From: Mucilaginibacter flavus
GTDB taxonomy: Bacteria > Bacteroidota > Bacteroidia > Sphingobacteriales > Sphingobacteriaceae
Length of the DNA stretch: 64,000 nt
NCBI RefSeq assembly: GCF_030409315.1
Contig: NZ_JAUFPS010000034.1
Span: 14,673 to 78,672, forward strand
Direction: 5' to 3'
This document shows positions 51,751-60,773 of this stretch, piece by piece. A program made the translations under genes and the position numbers. The number at the start of each line of letters is the position of its first letter. The first letter of the stretch is position 1. Under the pieces are notes generated by a model. It was not told where the DNA came from, ran no database searches, and worked only from the letters and a program-made list of their open reading frames with translations.

Positions 51751-53487
51751 ATGGTGATCTTCAAAAAATACAAAAAGATAGGCTTTTTTGCCGGCATAAT
51801 TACGCTGGCAGTTGGTGTTGCGGCTTTTGACGACGACTTATTCCAGATCTCCAAAAACCTGGACGTTTTCGCATCGGTATATAAAGAGGTAAACATTAAC
51901 TACGTTGATGACATCAACTCGGCCAAACTGGTGAAAACCGGTGTTGACGCTATGTTAGATGGCCTTGACCCTTATACCGAATTTGTACCCGAATCTGAAA
52001 TTGAAGATTACAAACTCCACTACATAAGTACCCAGTACGGCGGCATCGGCGCCAGCATTTTTGTACGCAACAATAAAGTATACGTATCTGATGTATTTGA
52101 AGGCTTCCCGGCACAAAAAAGCGATGTGCACCCCGGCGACCAGGTATTAAAAATAAACGACATTAATCTTGACGGTAAAAATAACGATCAGGTAAGCCTG
52201 TTGCTTAAAGGCTCAAAAGGCGCGGCCATAAAGCTGCTCATCAAAAGGGATAATATTGCCCAGCCGTTTGAAAAAAACCTGCTACGTGATGAAATTAAGC
52301 AACCCAATGTATCCTACTTCGGCATGGTACAGGGTAATATGGGGTACATCAAGCTCGATAAATTTTTGGAGAACTCGGCCGCCGAGGTTACCAGCGCTTT
52401 AGTTGCTTTAAAAAAGAATAACCCTAACGGTATAATTCTCGATTTGCGCTCAAATGGCGGCGGTATTTTACAGGAGGCTGTAAAAATTGTGAACCTGTTT
52501 GTTCAAAAAGATGTTGAGGTAGTATCACAAAAAGGTAAAATAAAAGATAAAAACTTTACTTACAGCACTGTAAGCACACCACTTGAGCCAAACCTTCCTT
52601 TGGTGGTTTTGGTAAACAGCCATTCGGCATCAGCGTCAGAAATTGTTGCAGGCTCTTTACAGGATTTGGATAGGGCCATCATCATCGGCCAGCGCAGCTA
52701 CGGTAAAGGACTTGTTCAGCAGACGTTTAATTTGCCTTACAACAGCCTTGTGAAAATCACCATCGCCAAATATTACATTCCATCGGGCCGCTGTATCCAG
52801 GAAATTGACTACACTCACCGTAAGGATGATGGCAGCGTAGTTAAAGTAGCCGATTCATTGATCCATGAGTTTAAAACCAAAGCTGGTCGTTCGGTTTATG
52901 ATGGCAGCGCTATATACCCGGATATTTTTGTTAAGCAGGAAAAATTCGCTAACGTAACACAAGCGTTAGTAGGCAAGTTGCTGATATTTGATTATGCCAC
53001 AATTTACCGCGACAAGCACGCCAAAATAACCGACAGCAAATCGTTCAAACTATCAGATGACGAGTATAACGATTTTGTAAAATACCTGGCAGATAAAAAT
53101 TACAGCTACAGCACGTCGTCAGAAAAACAACTCAATAACCTCAAAACCGAGGCAACTAAAGAGAAACAGTTCAGCGAAATTCAGGCCGAGTATGATATAC
53201 TGAAAAGCAAGCTGATGGCCACCAAAAAGAACGACTTACAGCTGCACAAAGACGAAATTAAACAGGTACTTGAAAACGAGATAGCCTCAAGATATTACTA
53301 CGAAAAAGGTCGCTACGAAGCCAACTTTAAATACGACCAGGAACTGGCCCAGGCTGTAAAAACCATGCAGGATAAAACTCAGCTGGCATCAATACTAAAA
53401 GGCGAAGGCAACTATAAAGTGATTGGAAAACCGGTATTGGCCATGGCCGGTAAAAAAGCTGTCGAAAAAGACAGCGACGACGAATAA
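51751..53487 (+). CDS. S41-family C-terminal processing protease
   Basis: 578 residues. One N-terminal membrane/signal helix (about 9-26). PDZ domain about 95-175 (GIGASIFVRNNKVYVSDVFEGFPAQKS). The catalytic domain has the Ser in NSHSASASEIVAG (~293) and the Lys in GQRSYGKGLVQ (~318), the Ser-Lys dyad of CtpA/Tsp. A 150-residue C-terminal helical region follows. Periplasmic; degrades or trims proteins at their C-terminus. Starts 67 bases after the CsbD-like gene. Confidence 0.94.
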   Translation: MVIFKKYKKIGFFAGIITLAVGVAAFDDDLFQISKNLDVFASVYKEVNINYVDDINSAKLVKTGVDAMLDGLDPYTEFVPESEIEDYKLHYISTQYGGIGASIFVRNNKVYVSDVFEGFPAQKSDVHPGDQVLKINDINLDGKNNDQVSLLLKGSKGAAIKLLIKRDNIAQPFEKNLLRDEIKQPNVSYFGMVQGNMGYIKLDKFLENSAAEVTSALVALKKNNPNGIILDLRSNGGGILQEAVKIVNLFVQKDVEVVSQKGKIKDKNFTYSTVSTPLEPNLPLVVLVNSHSASASEIVAGSLQDLDRAIIIGQRSYGKGLVQQTFNLPYNSLVKITIAKYYIPSGRCIQEIDYTHRKDDGSVVKVADSLIHEFKTKAGRSVYDGSAIYPDIFVKQEKFANVTQALVGKLLIFDYATIYRDKHAKITDSKSFKLSDDEYNDFVKYLADKNYSYSTSSEKQLNNLKTEATKEKQFSEIQAEYDILKSKLMATKKNDLQLHKDEIKQVLENEIASRYYYEKGRYEANFKYDQELAQAVKTMQDKTQLASILKGEGNYKVIGKPVLAMAGKKAVEKDSDDE

Positions 53488-53614
53488 CCTCATTACCTGA
53501 CATTTACTTATCCATTTAAACATTGTAACCGATTAGTTACCGGCTATACTGTGCTATGGGCTAAACTTTATACCTGTGTTATTGTCATACAAGCAAAACA
53601 AACAATAACACACC

Positions 53615-54112
53615 ATGAAAAAGATCATTTTAACAGCCGCTATAGTTTTAGGCTTTTTATCAATAAAACCTGCAAGCGCACAGATCAGTTTAAGTATCAA
53701 CATAGGTAGTCAGCCAGAATGGGGGCCAACCGGTTATGATCGTGCCGACTACTATTACATGCCCGATATTGATTCCTATTATGATGTAAACGCGCATCAG
53801 TACGTATATTTTAATAATAACGTTTGGATACATTCTGCGGCTTTACCTCCACGCTACAGCAATTATGATGTTTACCACGGTTACAAAGTTGTGGTAAACG
53901 AGCGTACCCCATGGGTTCACAACACTGTCTATCGTACCAGGTACGCCAGCTACAGGGGCCGCAGAGACCAAACCGTAATCCGCGATAGTCGCGAGGTTAA
54001 ATACAGAAACCATTGGAATGGCGATACCCGTAAGGTAGTTGTACATAAAGACGTGCGTGTTGATAAACATGATGACCGTCATGAAGATCATGGCCACGGA
54101 CACAGAGACTAA
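53615..54112 (+). CDS. Secreted His-rich protein, paralogue 1
   Basis: 165 residues. Signal peptide 1-22 (SAQ). The mature part has the strand pattern YYYMPDIDSYYDVNAHQYVYFNNNVWIHSAALPPRY, then HGYKVVVNERTPWVHN, and a His-rich end (DDRHEDHGHGHRD) that may bind metals. A close paralogue of the next gene, but with a shorter tail. No function known to me. Followed by its own terminator (54135-54167). Confidence 0.78.
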   Translation: MKKIILTAAIVLGFLSIKPASAQISLSINIGSQPEWGPTGYDRADYYYMPDIDSYYDVNAHQYVYFNNNVWIHSAALPPRYSNYDVYHGYKVVVNERTPWVHNTVYRTRYASYRGRRDQTVIRDSREVKYRNHWNGDTRKVVVHKDVRVDKHDDRHEDHGHGHRD

Positions 54113-54134
54113 TTTTTATTGTTAATTTTTATAT

Positions 54135-54167
54135 AAAGAGGCTCTTCAACTACGGAGAGCCTCTTTT
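54135..54167 (+). terminator. Terminator between the two paralogues
   Basis: AAAGAGGCTCT, loop, AGAGCCTCTTT and a run of T. Confidence 0.85.
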
Positions 54168-54304
54168 TTTGCTATTCACCTATCTATCATTAAACCATAT
54201 AATTAAAGTTTTAAACTTTTTGCGTTAAACATTGTCATACATTCAAACAATGCGCAACCTGTAATTATTTTAACAATAACAGCGCATTATAAAACTACTA
54301 CAAA

Positions 54305-54883
54305 ATGAAAAAGATAATCTTATCCGCAGCAATATTGTTAAGCTGCTTAGCCGTAAAAACTGCCAGCGCGCAGGTAAGCTTTAGCTTAGGGGTTAACATT
54401 GGCAGTCAGCCGGCCTGGGGCCCTGTTGGTTACCAAACCGCAAATTATTACTACATGCCCGATATTGATACCTATTATGATGTACCTACCCATCAGTATG
54501 TGTACTATGATAACAACGTTTGGGTACACCGTGCTTATTTACCGGTGCGTTACCGCAACTATGACTTATACCATGGTTATAAAGTAGTGATCAATGATCG
54601 CAGCCCATGGCTAAGGCACGATGTTTACAGAACCCGGTATGCTGGCTACAGGGGCCGTCACGACCAGGTAATTATCCGCGATAGCCGCGATGTCAGATAT
54701 GCTAACTACTGGAGAGGTAATCATGATCGCCGGGTAGTAACATACAATCGTGGTGGTCATTTTGATAATGGAAATCACGGTGGTCGAGGCCCACAATATC
54801 ATGGAAACGGTGGCGGCCACTGGGACGGAGATCACGGCAACCGTGGTGGCGACCACGGAGATCATGGCCATGGCAGGCACTAA
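54305..54883 (+). CDS. Secreted Gly/His-rich protein, paralogue 2
   Basis: 192 residues, signal peptide 1-22. Core aligned with paralogue 1 almost residue by residue (YYYMPDIDTYYDVPTHQYVYYDNNVWVHRAYLPVRY). The tail is longer and rich in Gly, His, Asp and Asn (GGHWDGDHGNRGGDHGDHGHGRH), possibly metal-binding or sticky. Each copy has its own terminator, and both upstream regions share the word ATTGTCATACA, so the duplication included control sequence. Confidence 0.78.
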   Translation: MKKIILSAAILLSCLAVKTASAQVSFSLGVNIGSQPAWGPVGYQTANYYYMPDIDTYYDVPTHQYVYYDNNVWVHRAYLPVRYRNYDLYHGYKVVINDRSPWLRHDVYRTRYAGYRGRHDQVIIRDSRDVRYANYWRGNHDRRVVTYNRGGHFDNGNHGGRGPQYHGNGGGHWDGDHGNRGGDHGDHGHGRH

Positions 54884-54904
54884 GCTGTAACGATATAAAA
54901 TAAC

Positions 54905-54938
54905 AAAACAGGCTTCCTTTAAACAGGAGGCCTGTTTT
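54905..54938. terminator. Terminator after paralogue 2
   Basis: AAAACAGGCTTCCT and AGGAGGCCTGTTTT around a six-base loop. Confidence 0.8.
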
Positions 54939-54979
54939 ACGTTAATGCCCCAGGAAAATCGCTTTTTAGATTCTGATTT

Positions 54980-55137
54980 TTTCGGCTAAAGCCATCTTAT
55001 TAGTCACTTCTATTAACCGTTGGCTAAAGCCAAAACGGCAATGAATTAAAAATCAGATTAGAAAGCCACTGTAATTTCATTGCCGTCCCATTTATGGGGC
55101 GGAAAAAAGTAATAAGCAAGGTGGCTTTAGCCAAAAC
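54980..55137. repeat. Nested inverted-repeat element (GGCTAAAGCC family)
   Basis: Outer arms TTCGGCTAAAGCCATCTTATT on the left and AATAAGCAAGGTGGCTTTAGCC on the right. Inner arms CGGCAATGAATT and AATTTCATTGCCG, plus a second TTGGCTAAAGCC. A long cruciform or RNA hairpin is possible. The rest of the gap before the DtxR-type gene shows no gene. Confidence 0.75.
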
Positions 55138-55238
55138 GAGCTATAAAAGTTTAAAATCGATTGCTGTTAATAGCCGGGCCGGTTATTAAAACAGCCTTCT
55201 TTTTATTTATGTTTGTGTGTTAGCAGGGAATTACGTCG

Positions 55239-55892
55239 ATGTACACATTATCAGAAGAGAATTATTTAAAGGCCATTTACAGGATAGCACAGCAAAAGGA
55301 TGTTAAGATAACGCCCACCGCTATTGCCGAAAACCTGGGTAATAACCCAGCCTCGGTTGTTGATATGATCCGTAAGCTTACCGAGAAACAGCTGATAGCA
55401 TACGATAAAAAACAAGGTGTAAAACTTACTGCCCAGGGCTTGAAAGATGCTGTACTGATAGTGCGTCGCCACCGCCTTTGGGAAGTTTTTTTGTTAGAGA
55501 AATTAGGCTACCACTGGGACGAAATTCATGATATTGCCGAAGAACTGGAACACATCAGCGATGCCACCCTTGCCGACAGGCTCGATAAATTCCTGGGATT
55601 CCCCGAGTACGACCCTCATGGCGACCCGATACCGAAGGCAAACGGCAAAGTGCCCAAGTCGTTCTCGGTATCACTTACCCACCTAAAAACCGGTTCAACT
55701 TGCAGGGTAGCGGCAGTGAGGGATACCAGCAATACCTTTTTACAATACCTCATCAAATTGGATATAGGAATAGGCACCCGCATAACGCTGATAGAAAAGA
55801 TCCCTTTTGATAATTCACTGGTGATCAGTATCGATGGAAAAGAAAACACCACGGTATCGCAAAAATTTGGCGAGAATATATTGATAGATTAA
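55239..55892 (+). CDS. DtxR/MntR-family metal-dependent regulator
   Basis: 217 residues. Winged helix-turn-helix at 1-65 (SEENYLKAIYRIAQ, then AENLGNNPASVVDMIRKL), metal-binding dimerisation domain 66-140 (HRLWEVFLLEKLGYHWDEIHDIAEELEHI, with DPHGDPIP), and a C-terminal FeoA/SH3-like domain. Represses metal-uptake genes when loaded with iron or manganese; which metal is not decided here. No transporter gene is adjacent. Confidence 0.94.
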   Translation: MYTLSEENYLKAIYRIAQQKDVKITPTAIAENLGNNPASVVDMIRKLTEKQLIAYDKKQGVKLTAQGLKDAVLIVRRHRLWEVFLLEKLGYHWDEIHDIAEELEHISDATLADRLDKFLGFPEYDPHGDPIPKANGKVPKSFSVSLTHLKTGSTCRVAAVRDTSNTFLQYLIKLDIGIGTRITLIEKIPFDNSLVISIDGKENTTVSQKFGENILID

Positions 55893-55917
55893 GGGGCTAA
55901 ATTAATCTTGTTAAAAT

Positions 55918-56022
55918 GTAGAGACGCAATATTTTGCGTCTAAAACCAAACGGGGCGAACATTTCAACCGGCTTTGCAAATTCGATCTGTACAGCGGGAG
56001 ACGCAAAATATTGCGTCTCTAC
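55918..56022. repeat. Palindromic-end element (GTAGAGACGC family), copy 2
   Basis: 105 bases with perfect 24-base inverted ends (start GTAGAGACGCAATATTTTGC). The core contains CCGGCTTTGCA, the complement of the TGCAAAGCCG core in copy 1, as if the middle had been flipped. It lies 26 bases after the DtxR-type gene. Confidence 0.85.
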
Positions 56023-56039
56023 AAAAAACCAGGAAAGCA

Positions 56040-56165
56040 CTTGTTCTTTATTCCATAAACCCTCCATCTAAAAGAATCCTTATCCCATAAAACCCCTCTC
56101 CCCAAAAAGTCCTTATTCCTTGCTCCAAAAATCTTTTCTCCAAAAAGTCCCACAGTCCGCCAGTC
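56040..56165. repeat. Word-like repeat before apbE
   Basis: AATCCTTATCCC, AAAAAGTCCTTATTCCTTGC, TCCAAAAATC and AAAAAGTCCCACAGTCCG. Same vocabulary, in complement, as 12352-12414. Confidence 0.65.
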
Positions 56166-56368
56166 CCAAAAAGATTGTCTGCCAATTGTTAAATAATGTG
56201 AAAACTAAACATTTACGGTAATTGCAAAACCGTTTTCATCTTAATTTCATAGAAGCCCGCTAATTTAGTTTTTGTAGCGTGATGACTTAGTGTTTTTAAA
56301 ATGTAACAACTCGCTATTTTATAACACCTAAGTCGTTAATTTTTAACTATATAATTAATTTATATTTT

Positions 56369-57313
56369 ATGCTGGCTGTAAAAACCTTAAGTAATAATTT
56401 AACCACCTTTAGGCGCAATGTACACGCCATGGGCGATAAATTTGAAATTAGTGTAGTTGGTAATGATCCTTTACTGGCCAATGAGCAAATTGAAATTGCT
56501 ATTGATGAAATTAACCGCGTTGAGAAACTCCTCTCGGCTTTTGGCGACGACAGTAATATCAAGCAAATTAACCGCAATGCTGGCATAGCGCCGGTAAAAG
56601 CGAATGGCGAAATTTTCAGGCTGATCAGCAGGGCTTTACAAATATCCGAACTTACCCACGGTGCATTTGATATCACCTATTTTACAGGTAATGCCGCAGG
56701 TAATGATAGCCCATTAGTTGAAAACACAACAGTTAAAACAGCGCCTTACACTGTTATGCAAACCAATTATCAAAATGTAGTGCTTGATGCTGTTAAGCAA
56801 ACCATTTTTTTAAAGGAAAAAGGAATGCGTATTGGCTTTGGTGCCAACAGTAAAGGCTACGCAGCCGATAGGGCAAAATACATATTGCAAATGAATGGTG
56901 TTAGCAGCGGCGTTATAAATTCAGGTGGCGACTTGCTAACCTGGGGCACACAGCCAAACTTTAAACCGTGGACAGTTGCCGCTGCCGATCCGGAACAAAG
57001 GAAACAGCCGTTCGCGCAGCTTAACATTAGCGATATGGCTTTTGCCACCGCTATAAATGCCGAAAGATACGCCAGCGCAGGCAATAAAAAATTCCAAAGC
57101 GCTGCCAGCAATAAAAAAGGGTTCCCGGTAAGCGAAATTAAAAGCGTAAGCATTATGAGCCCCACCGCCGAGCTGGCCGATGCCATGGCTTCGCCGGTTA
57201 TGAACATTGGCGTTAACGCAGGCATGTACATGATTAACCAATTAAACCAAATTGCCTGTGTTGTAATTGATGATCAAAACCGCGTTTATACTTCAAAAGG
57301 CATCAGCATTTAA
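56369..57313 (+). CDS. apbE: FAD:protein FMN transferase (ApbE family)
   Basis: 314 residues. Attaches FMN covalently to a Thr or Ser of target flavoproteins such as NqrB/C or RnfG. Family features: VEKLLSAFGDDSNIKQINRNAG, GFGANSKGYAADRAKYIL, GVINSGGDLLTWG and the late acidic metal site SIMSPTAELADAMASPV. No signal peptide is visible, whereas many ApbE proteins are exported, so it probably acts in the cytoplasm. No flavoprotein substrate lies next to it. Confidence 0.92.
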   Translation: MLAVKTLSNNLTTFRRNVHAMGDKFEISVVGNDPLLANEQIEIAIDEINRVEKLLSAFGDDSNIKQINRNAGIAPVKANGEIFRLISRALQISELTHGAFDITYFTGNAAGNDSPLVENTTVKTAPYTVMQTNYQNVVLDAVKQTIFLKEKGMRIGFGANSKGYAADRAKYILQMNGVSSGVINSGGDLLTWGTQPNFKPWTVAAADPEQRKQPFAQLNISDMAFATAINAERYASAGNKKFQSAASNKKGFPVSEIKSVSIMSPTAELADAMASPVMNIGVNAGMYMINQLNQIACVVIDDQNRVYTSKGISI

Positions 57314-57366
57314 TCATCATATTGTAATTAAATAAACCAATCATAATAGATACGGTAAACGTACAA

Positions 57367-57415
57367 ATAGCCTGTTTGCATCTGCTTTTAACCCAGGCAG
57401 CCGTAAACAGGCTAT
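57367..57415 (+). terminator. Hairpin after apbE
   Basis: ATAGCCTGTTT and AAACAGGCTAT around a 27-base loop; no long T run follows, so it may be weak. Confidence 0.5.
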
Positions 57416-57503
57416 AATTGTTATCAACAGTGCCCCTCCCATTGGGCGTTACTGCTTATATTGACCGATATTTGAATATAATTTTAAGTTTTTCTTCCTC
57501 CCA

Positions 57504-57839
57504 ATGATAAAGTGGTTTGCGTATATTGTCCTGTTATTGATATTTGCGCCATGTTTATCATCTGCCGGCATTACAAACAGCACACCAAATTCTGTTTATA
57601 ATTATCATTTGATAATAGTATCTAAGCATGATATATTGGCAGATACCACCACCAAAAGCAAAAAGGAGCAGGAAGAAAAAAATAAAATTAAAGAGGTAGC
57701 TAAGGCAAAGCGGCAGGCAAAACCCGAAAAGGTGATTGAAAACGGCACACCCGTACCGGCCAAACCAAAACCCAAAAGACAGCGACGCCCCGAAGGGCTG
57801 GAACGTCCGCCGGAAATACCACGAAGAAATGGCGATTAA
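57504..57839 (+). CDS. Small secreted basic protein
   Basis: 111 residues. Signal peptide 1-21 (CLSSAG). The mature part is Lys/Arg/Pro-rich with a charged helical stretch (KKEQEEKNKIKEVAKAKRQAKPEK) and a PAKPKPKRQRRPEGLERPPEIPRR end. Looks disordered and likely binds anionic surfaces or a partner. No known family. Thirty bases before the barrel-like gene, same strand. Confidence 0.65.
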   Translation: MIKWFAYIVLLLIFAPCLSSAGITNSTPNSVYNYHLIIVSKHDILADTTTKSKKEQEEKNKIKEVAKAKRQAKPEKVIENGTPVPAKPKPKRQRRPEGLERPPEIPRRNGD

Positions 57840-57869
57840 ACAGGTTAACAAACAATTTACCGATTTTTG

Positions 57870-58742
57870 ATGAAGTACCTTTGCTTACTTTTTTTGGTTG
57901 CCGGCACTAATGCCTTATATGCCGCAAGCATTAACCCAACTGGTTTTACCGGGAGGGATTACCATGTTGTTGCCGATACGGATACCATTATCAGGAAGCA
58001 ATCTGTTTCGGTGGGTGTAAACTATGGTAGCGATGCCTTGTTTTTCGGTCGCACAAGCCCGGTTAAATACCCTTTTGTTACCGGCGATATAATTTATAAC
58101 AGCAAGCCCGGCTTTTTTGCTTATGGTTCTGTTTTAAAAGTACTGGGGTACAAGCCAGTTGATGAGGTAGACGTGGGGGGCGGTTATTTTTACAAATTTT
58201 CAAAACAGTTTTCGGGTGCGGCAAGCTATACCAGGTTTATTTTTAATAAGGATGCCAACGTAATTAAATCGGCCTCATCAAATGACATCAACCTCAAAAA
58301 CTCTTACGACTGGCATTTTCTGAAAACCAGCGTAATTGCCGATTATCTTTTTGGTAAATCGAACGATGCATTTGTTACTGTTACCAACTCCAAATACATT
58401 GAAACCAGCTGGAGCATTTTTGACGATCAGGATTATCTTTCCTTTAACCCATCGTTCAATTTTATAATGGGTACCCAAAACTTTGTGCAACGCTATTCTG
58501 TAGATCATCAATACAAGCAAGAGGTTGATAATATATATGTGAAGGACGATGCAAATTCGGCACGCTACAACCGCAGGTTTAATATGCTCAACTACAGCTT
58601 TAAGGTGCCTATAGCTTACAACAGACCACATTATACGCTGGAAGCCTCATGGCGTTATTCGATACCGGTTAACGTTGAAGGGGTACTTGAAAATCATCGG
58701 GAATCATTCTTCAACTTTACTTTTTACTACCTGTTTTATTAG
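57870..58742 (+). CDS. Outer-membrane protein of unknown function
   Basis: 290 residues from the ATG at 57870; a TTG directly before it is in frame. Signal peptide 1-20 (ALYAAS). Long amphipathic strands and a C-terminal FNFTFYYLFY ending in an aromatic residue suggest a beta-barrel. Nine bases before the response regulator gene, so probably a sensor-system partner or target. No motif tells the function. Confidence 0.75.
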   Translation: MKYLCLLFLVAGTNALYAASINPTGFTGRDYHVVADTDTIIRKQSVSVGVNYGSDALFFGRTSPVKYPFVTGDIIYNSKPGFFAYGSVLKVLGYKPVDEVDVGGGYFYKFSKQFSGAASYTRFIFNKDANVIKSASSNDINLKNSYDWHFLKTSVIADYLFGKSNDAFVTVTNSKYIETSWSIFDDQDYLSFNPSFNFIMGTQNFVQRYSVDHQYKQEVDNIYVKDDANSARYNRRFNMLNYSFKVPIAYNRPHYTLEASWRYSIPVNVEGVLENHRESFFNFTFYYLFY

Positions 58743-58751
58743 CCCTGGCGT

Positions 58752-59435
58752 ATGAATGTACTGATCATCGAAGACGAAAAAGCGCTGGCGCAGGAGTTGG
58801 AAATATTTCTGACTAACTATAACTACATATGCGAGGTTTGTTACGATGGTGCTTCGGCATCTGAAAAGATAGCCACCAACTTGTACGATTTTATTTTAAT
58901 AGATCTCGGGCTGCCAGATTATGATGGCCTTGATCTGTTAAAGGAATTAAAAAAATCAGGATCGGACGCAGCCTGTATTATATTAACCGCCCGCACAGAA
59001 ATTGATGACCGCATTAAAGGACTTGATTTAGGTGCCGATGACTACCTGCCCAAACCGTTTTCGCTGCTGGAGTTACAAAGCCGCATGCAGGCCATCATCC
59101 GCAGAAAATTCGGCGTAAAAAATAATATTATGGATCTGGATGGTTTTTTAATTGACCTTACCAACCGCACCATATCATATGGCACCAGTGCGGTGAATAC
59201 CATCACCAAAAAGGAGTTTGATTTAATTGCCTACCTCATTCTGCATAAAAACCGAACCCTTACCCGCATGCAGCTTAGCGAACATATTTGGGGCAGTGTG
59301 GTTAATAATGATTACGATTCCAACTATATAGACGCGCATATCAAAAACATCCGGAAAAAACTAAATGCTTTTGCCCCGCCAGATTGGCTGGAAACCGTAC
59401 GCGGATTGGGTTATAAAATAAAGATCAACGCTTAA
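58752..59435 (+). CDS. OmpR-family response regulator
   Basis: 227 residues. Receiver domain with EDEKALAQ, phospho-Asp in FILIDLGLPDYDG (~53), ILTAR and LPKPFSLLEL. C-terminal winged helix (about 130-225) with YLILHKNRTLTRMQLSEHIWG and VRGLGYKI. Co-transcribed with the histidine kinase three bases downstream. Confidence 0.95.
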   Translation: MNVLIIEDEKALAQELEIFLTNYNYICEVCYDGASASEKIATNLYDFILIDLGLPDYDGLDLLKELKKSGSDAACIILTARTEIDDRIKGLDLGADDYLPKPFSLLELQSRMQAIIRRKFGVKNNIMDLDGFLIDLTNRTISYGTSAVNTITKKEFDLIAYLILHKNRTLTRMQLSEHIWGSVVNNDYDSNYIDAHIKNIRKKLNAFAPPDWLETVRGLGYKIKINA

Positions 59436-59438
59436 GGA

Positions 59439-60773
59439 TTGAAACTCGGCACAAAACTTACGCTTTTTAACACCATATCAAAACTGGTGATTGTGGTACT
59501 ATTTGTATTGCTGGTGCCCGTATTGATCAAAAATATCAGTAGTAATTATGTTGATAGCAAGCTAATTAAACAAAAAAACAAATTACTGCAGATTGTAAAA
59601 AGCCAGGGCATTGAAACCTATATTGTAAACGGCGAGGCCTACGGTAGCTACCTGCCCCTTAAAGACGAATACATTAGCCTGGATGAGGTTGACCCTAAGT
59701 ATTTTTTAGATACTATTCAACGTGGCAAGCGCTTGTTTAGCGAGGGTGATACCCTTGAATACCGCATACTAAGCCACACTTTTAAAGTAAAAAACAAAAA
59801 CTACCTGCTTGAAATTGGTAAAAGCGTAGATACCCTTGACGAAACCAGCATCCCTCTGCAAAACATTGCTTTTGAGGTACTGTTAGGTATGATATTGCTT
59901 ACTGTACTTGCCGACCAGATTTACAGCACCTACGTACTTAAGCCACTCCGCATCATTATCAAAACCAAACTGGTAGGCCAAAAATTTCCAAACTTTCAAT
60001 CGTACAGAAAGGTGCGTACCACCACATCAGATTTTGAGCACCTGGATCTCAGCATCCATAAAATGGTAGAAACCATTGCCGATAAGTTTCATAAGGAGCG
60101 CGAATTTATCTCAAATGCCTCGCATGAGTTGATGACGCCCATATCCATCCTTCAATCAAAAATTGAAAACATGTTTGAAGAAGAGGATGTAAATGACGAA
60201 CTAAAGGTGCGCCTGCTTGAAATGCAAAAAATCCTAAACCGGCTAAAAAGCATCACCAAAACCCTGTTGTTGATTTCCCAAATAGAAAATGAGCAGTTTT
60301 TAAAAGAGGACAAGGTAAGCGTAAGTGAACTTTTGCAGGATGTTTATGACGAAATTTCCATTCGCCTGCAGGATAAAAATATCGATTACGAAATGAATGT
60401 ACCGGATAACTGGTACATGGTTAACATCAACAAATTCCTGCTGTTCAACCTGTTTTTTAACCTGATAAACAACGCCATCAAATACAACCGCGAAGGTGGC
60501 AGCATCAGCATTACGGCGGTGGCCGTGCATGATAAGTTTGTGATTAGCATAACCGATACCGGTATTGGTATTGATGCTGAGGCCTTGCCATTTATATTTA
60601 ACCGCTTTAAAAAATTCCGCCAGTCATTACAACAGGATAGCTTCGGCCTGGGGTTGCCTATTGTAAAATCAATAGCCGGTTTTCATGACATTGAAATTGA
60701 TGTGTCATCTGAGAAAGATGTTGGTAGCACGTTTAAGCTGATTTTGCCGGCTATGTTGATAGTGGTGGATTGA
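59439..60773 (+). CDS. Sensor histidine kinase
   Basis: 444 residues from a TTG start with AAGGA directly before it. Two membrane helices (about 11-32 and 145-165) enclose a periplasmic sensor of about 110 residues. HisKA box FISNASHELMTPIS (~225), N box FNLINNAIKYNREGG, G1 ITDTGIGID and G2 GLGLPIVKSIAG. Partner of the OmpR-type regulator; the stimulus is unknown. No HAMP domain is obvious. Confidence 0.94.
   Translation: MKLGTKLTLFNTISKLVIVVLFVLLVPVLIKNISSNYVDSKLIKQKNKLLQIVKSQGIETYIVNGEAYGSYLPLKDEYISLDEVDPKYFLDTIQRGKRLFSEGDTLEYRILSHTFKVKNKNYLLEIGKSVDTLDETSIPLQNIAFEVLLGMILLTVLADQIYSTYVLKPLRIIIKTKLVGQKFPNFQSYRKVRTTTSDFEHLDLSIHKMVETIADKFHKEREFISNASHELMTPISILQSKIENMFEEEDVNDELKVRLLEMQKILNRLKSITKTLLLISQIENEQFLKEDKVSVSELLQDVYDEISIRLQDKNIDYEMNVPDNWYMVNINKFLLFNLFFNLINNAIKYNREGGSISITAVAVHDKFVISITDTGIGIDAEALPFIFNRFKKFRQSLQQDSFGLGLPIVKSIAGFHDIEIDVSSEKDVGSTFKLILPAMLIVVD

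Larger units (their letters stand above)
55893..56368. other. Intergenic region between the regulator and apbE
   Basis: Holds the palindromic-end element copy 2 (55918-56022) and a word-like repeat (56040-56165). The remaining 200 bases are AT-rich, with no gene or clear RNA; a promoter for apbE must lie there. Confidence 0.6.
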
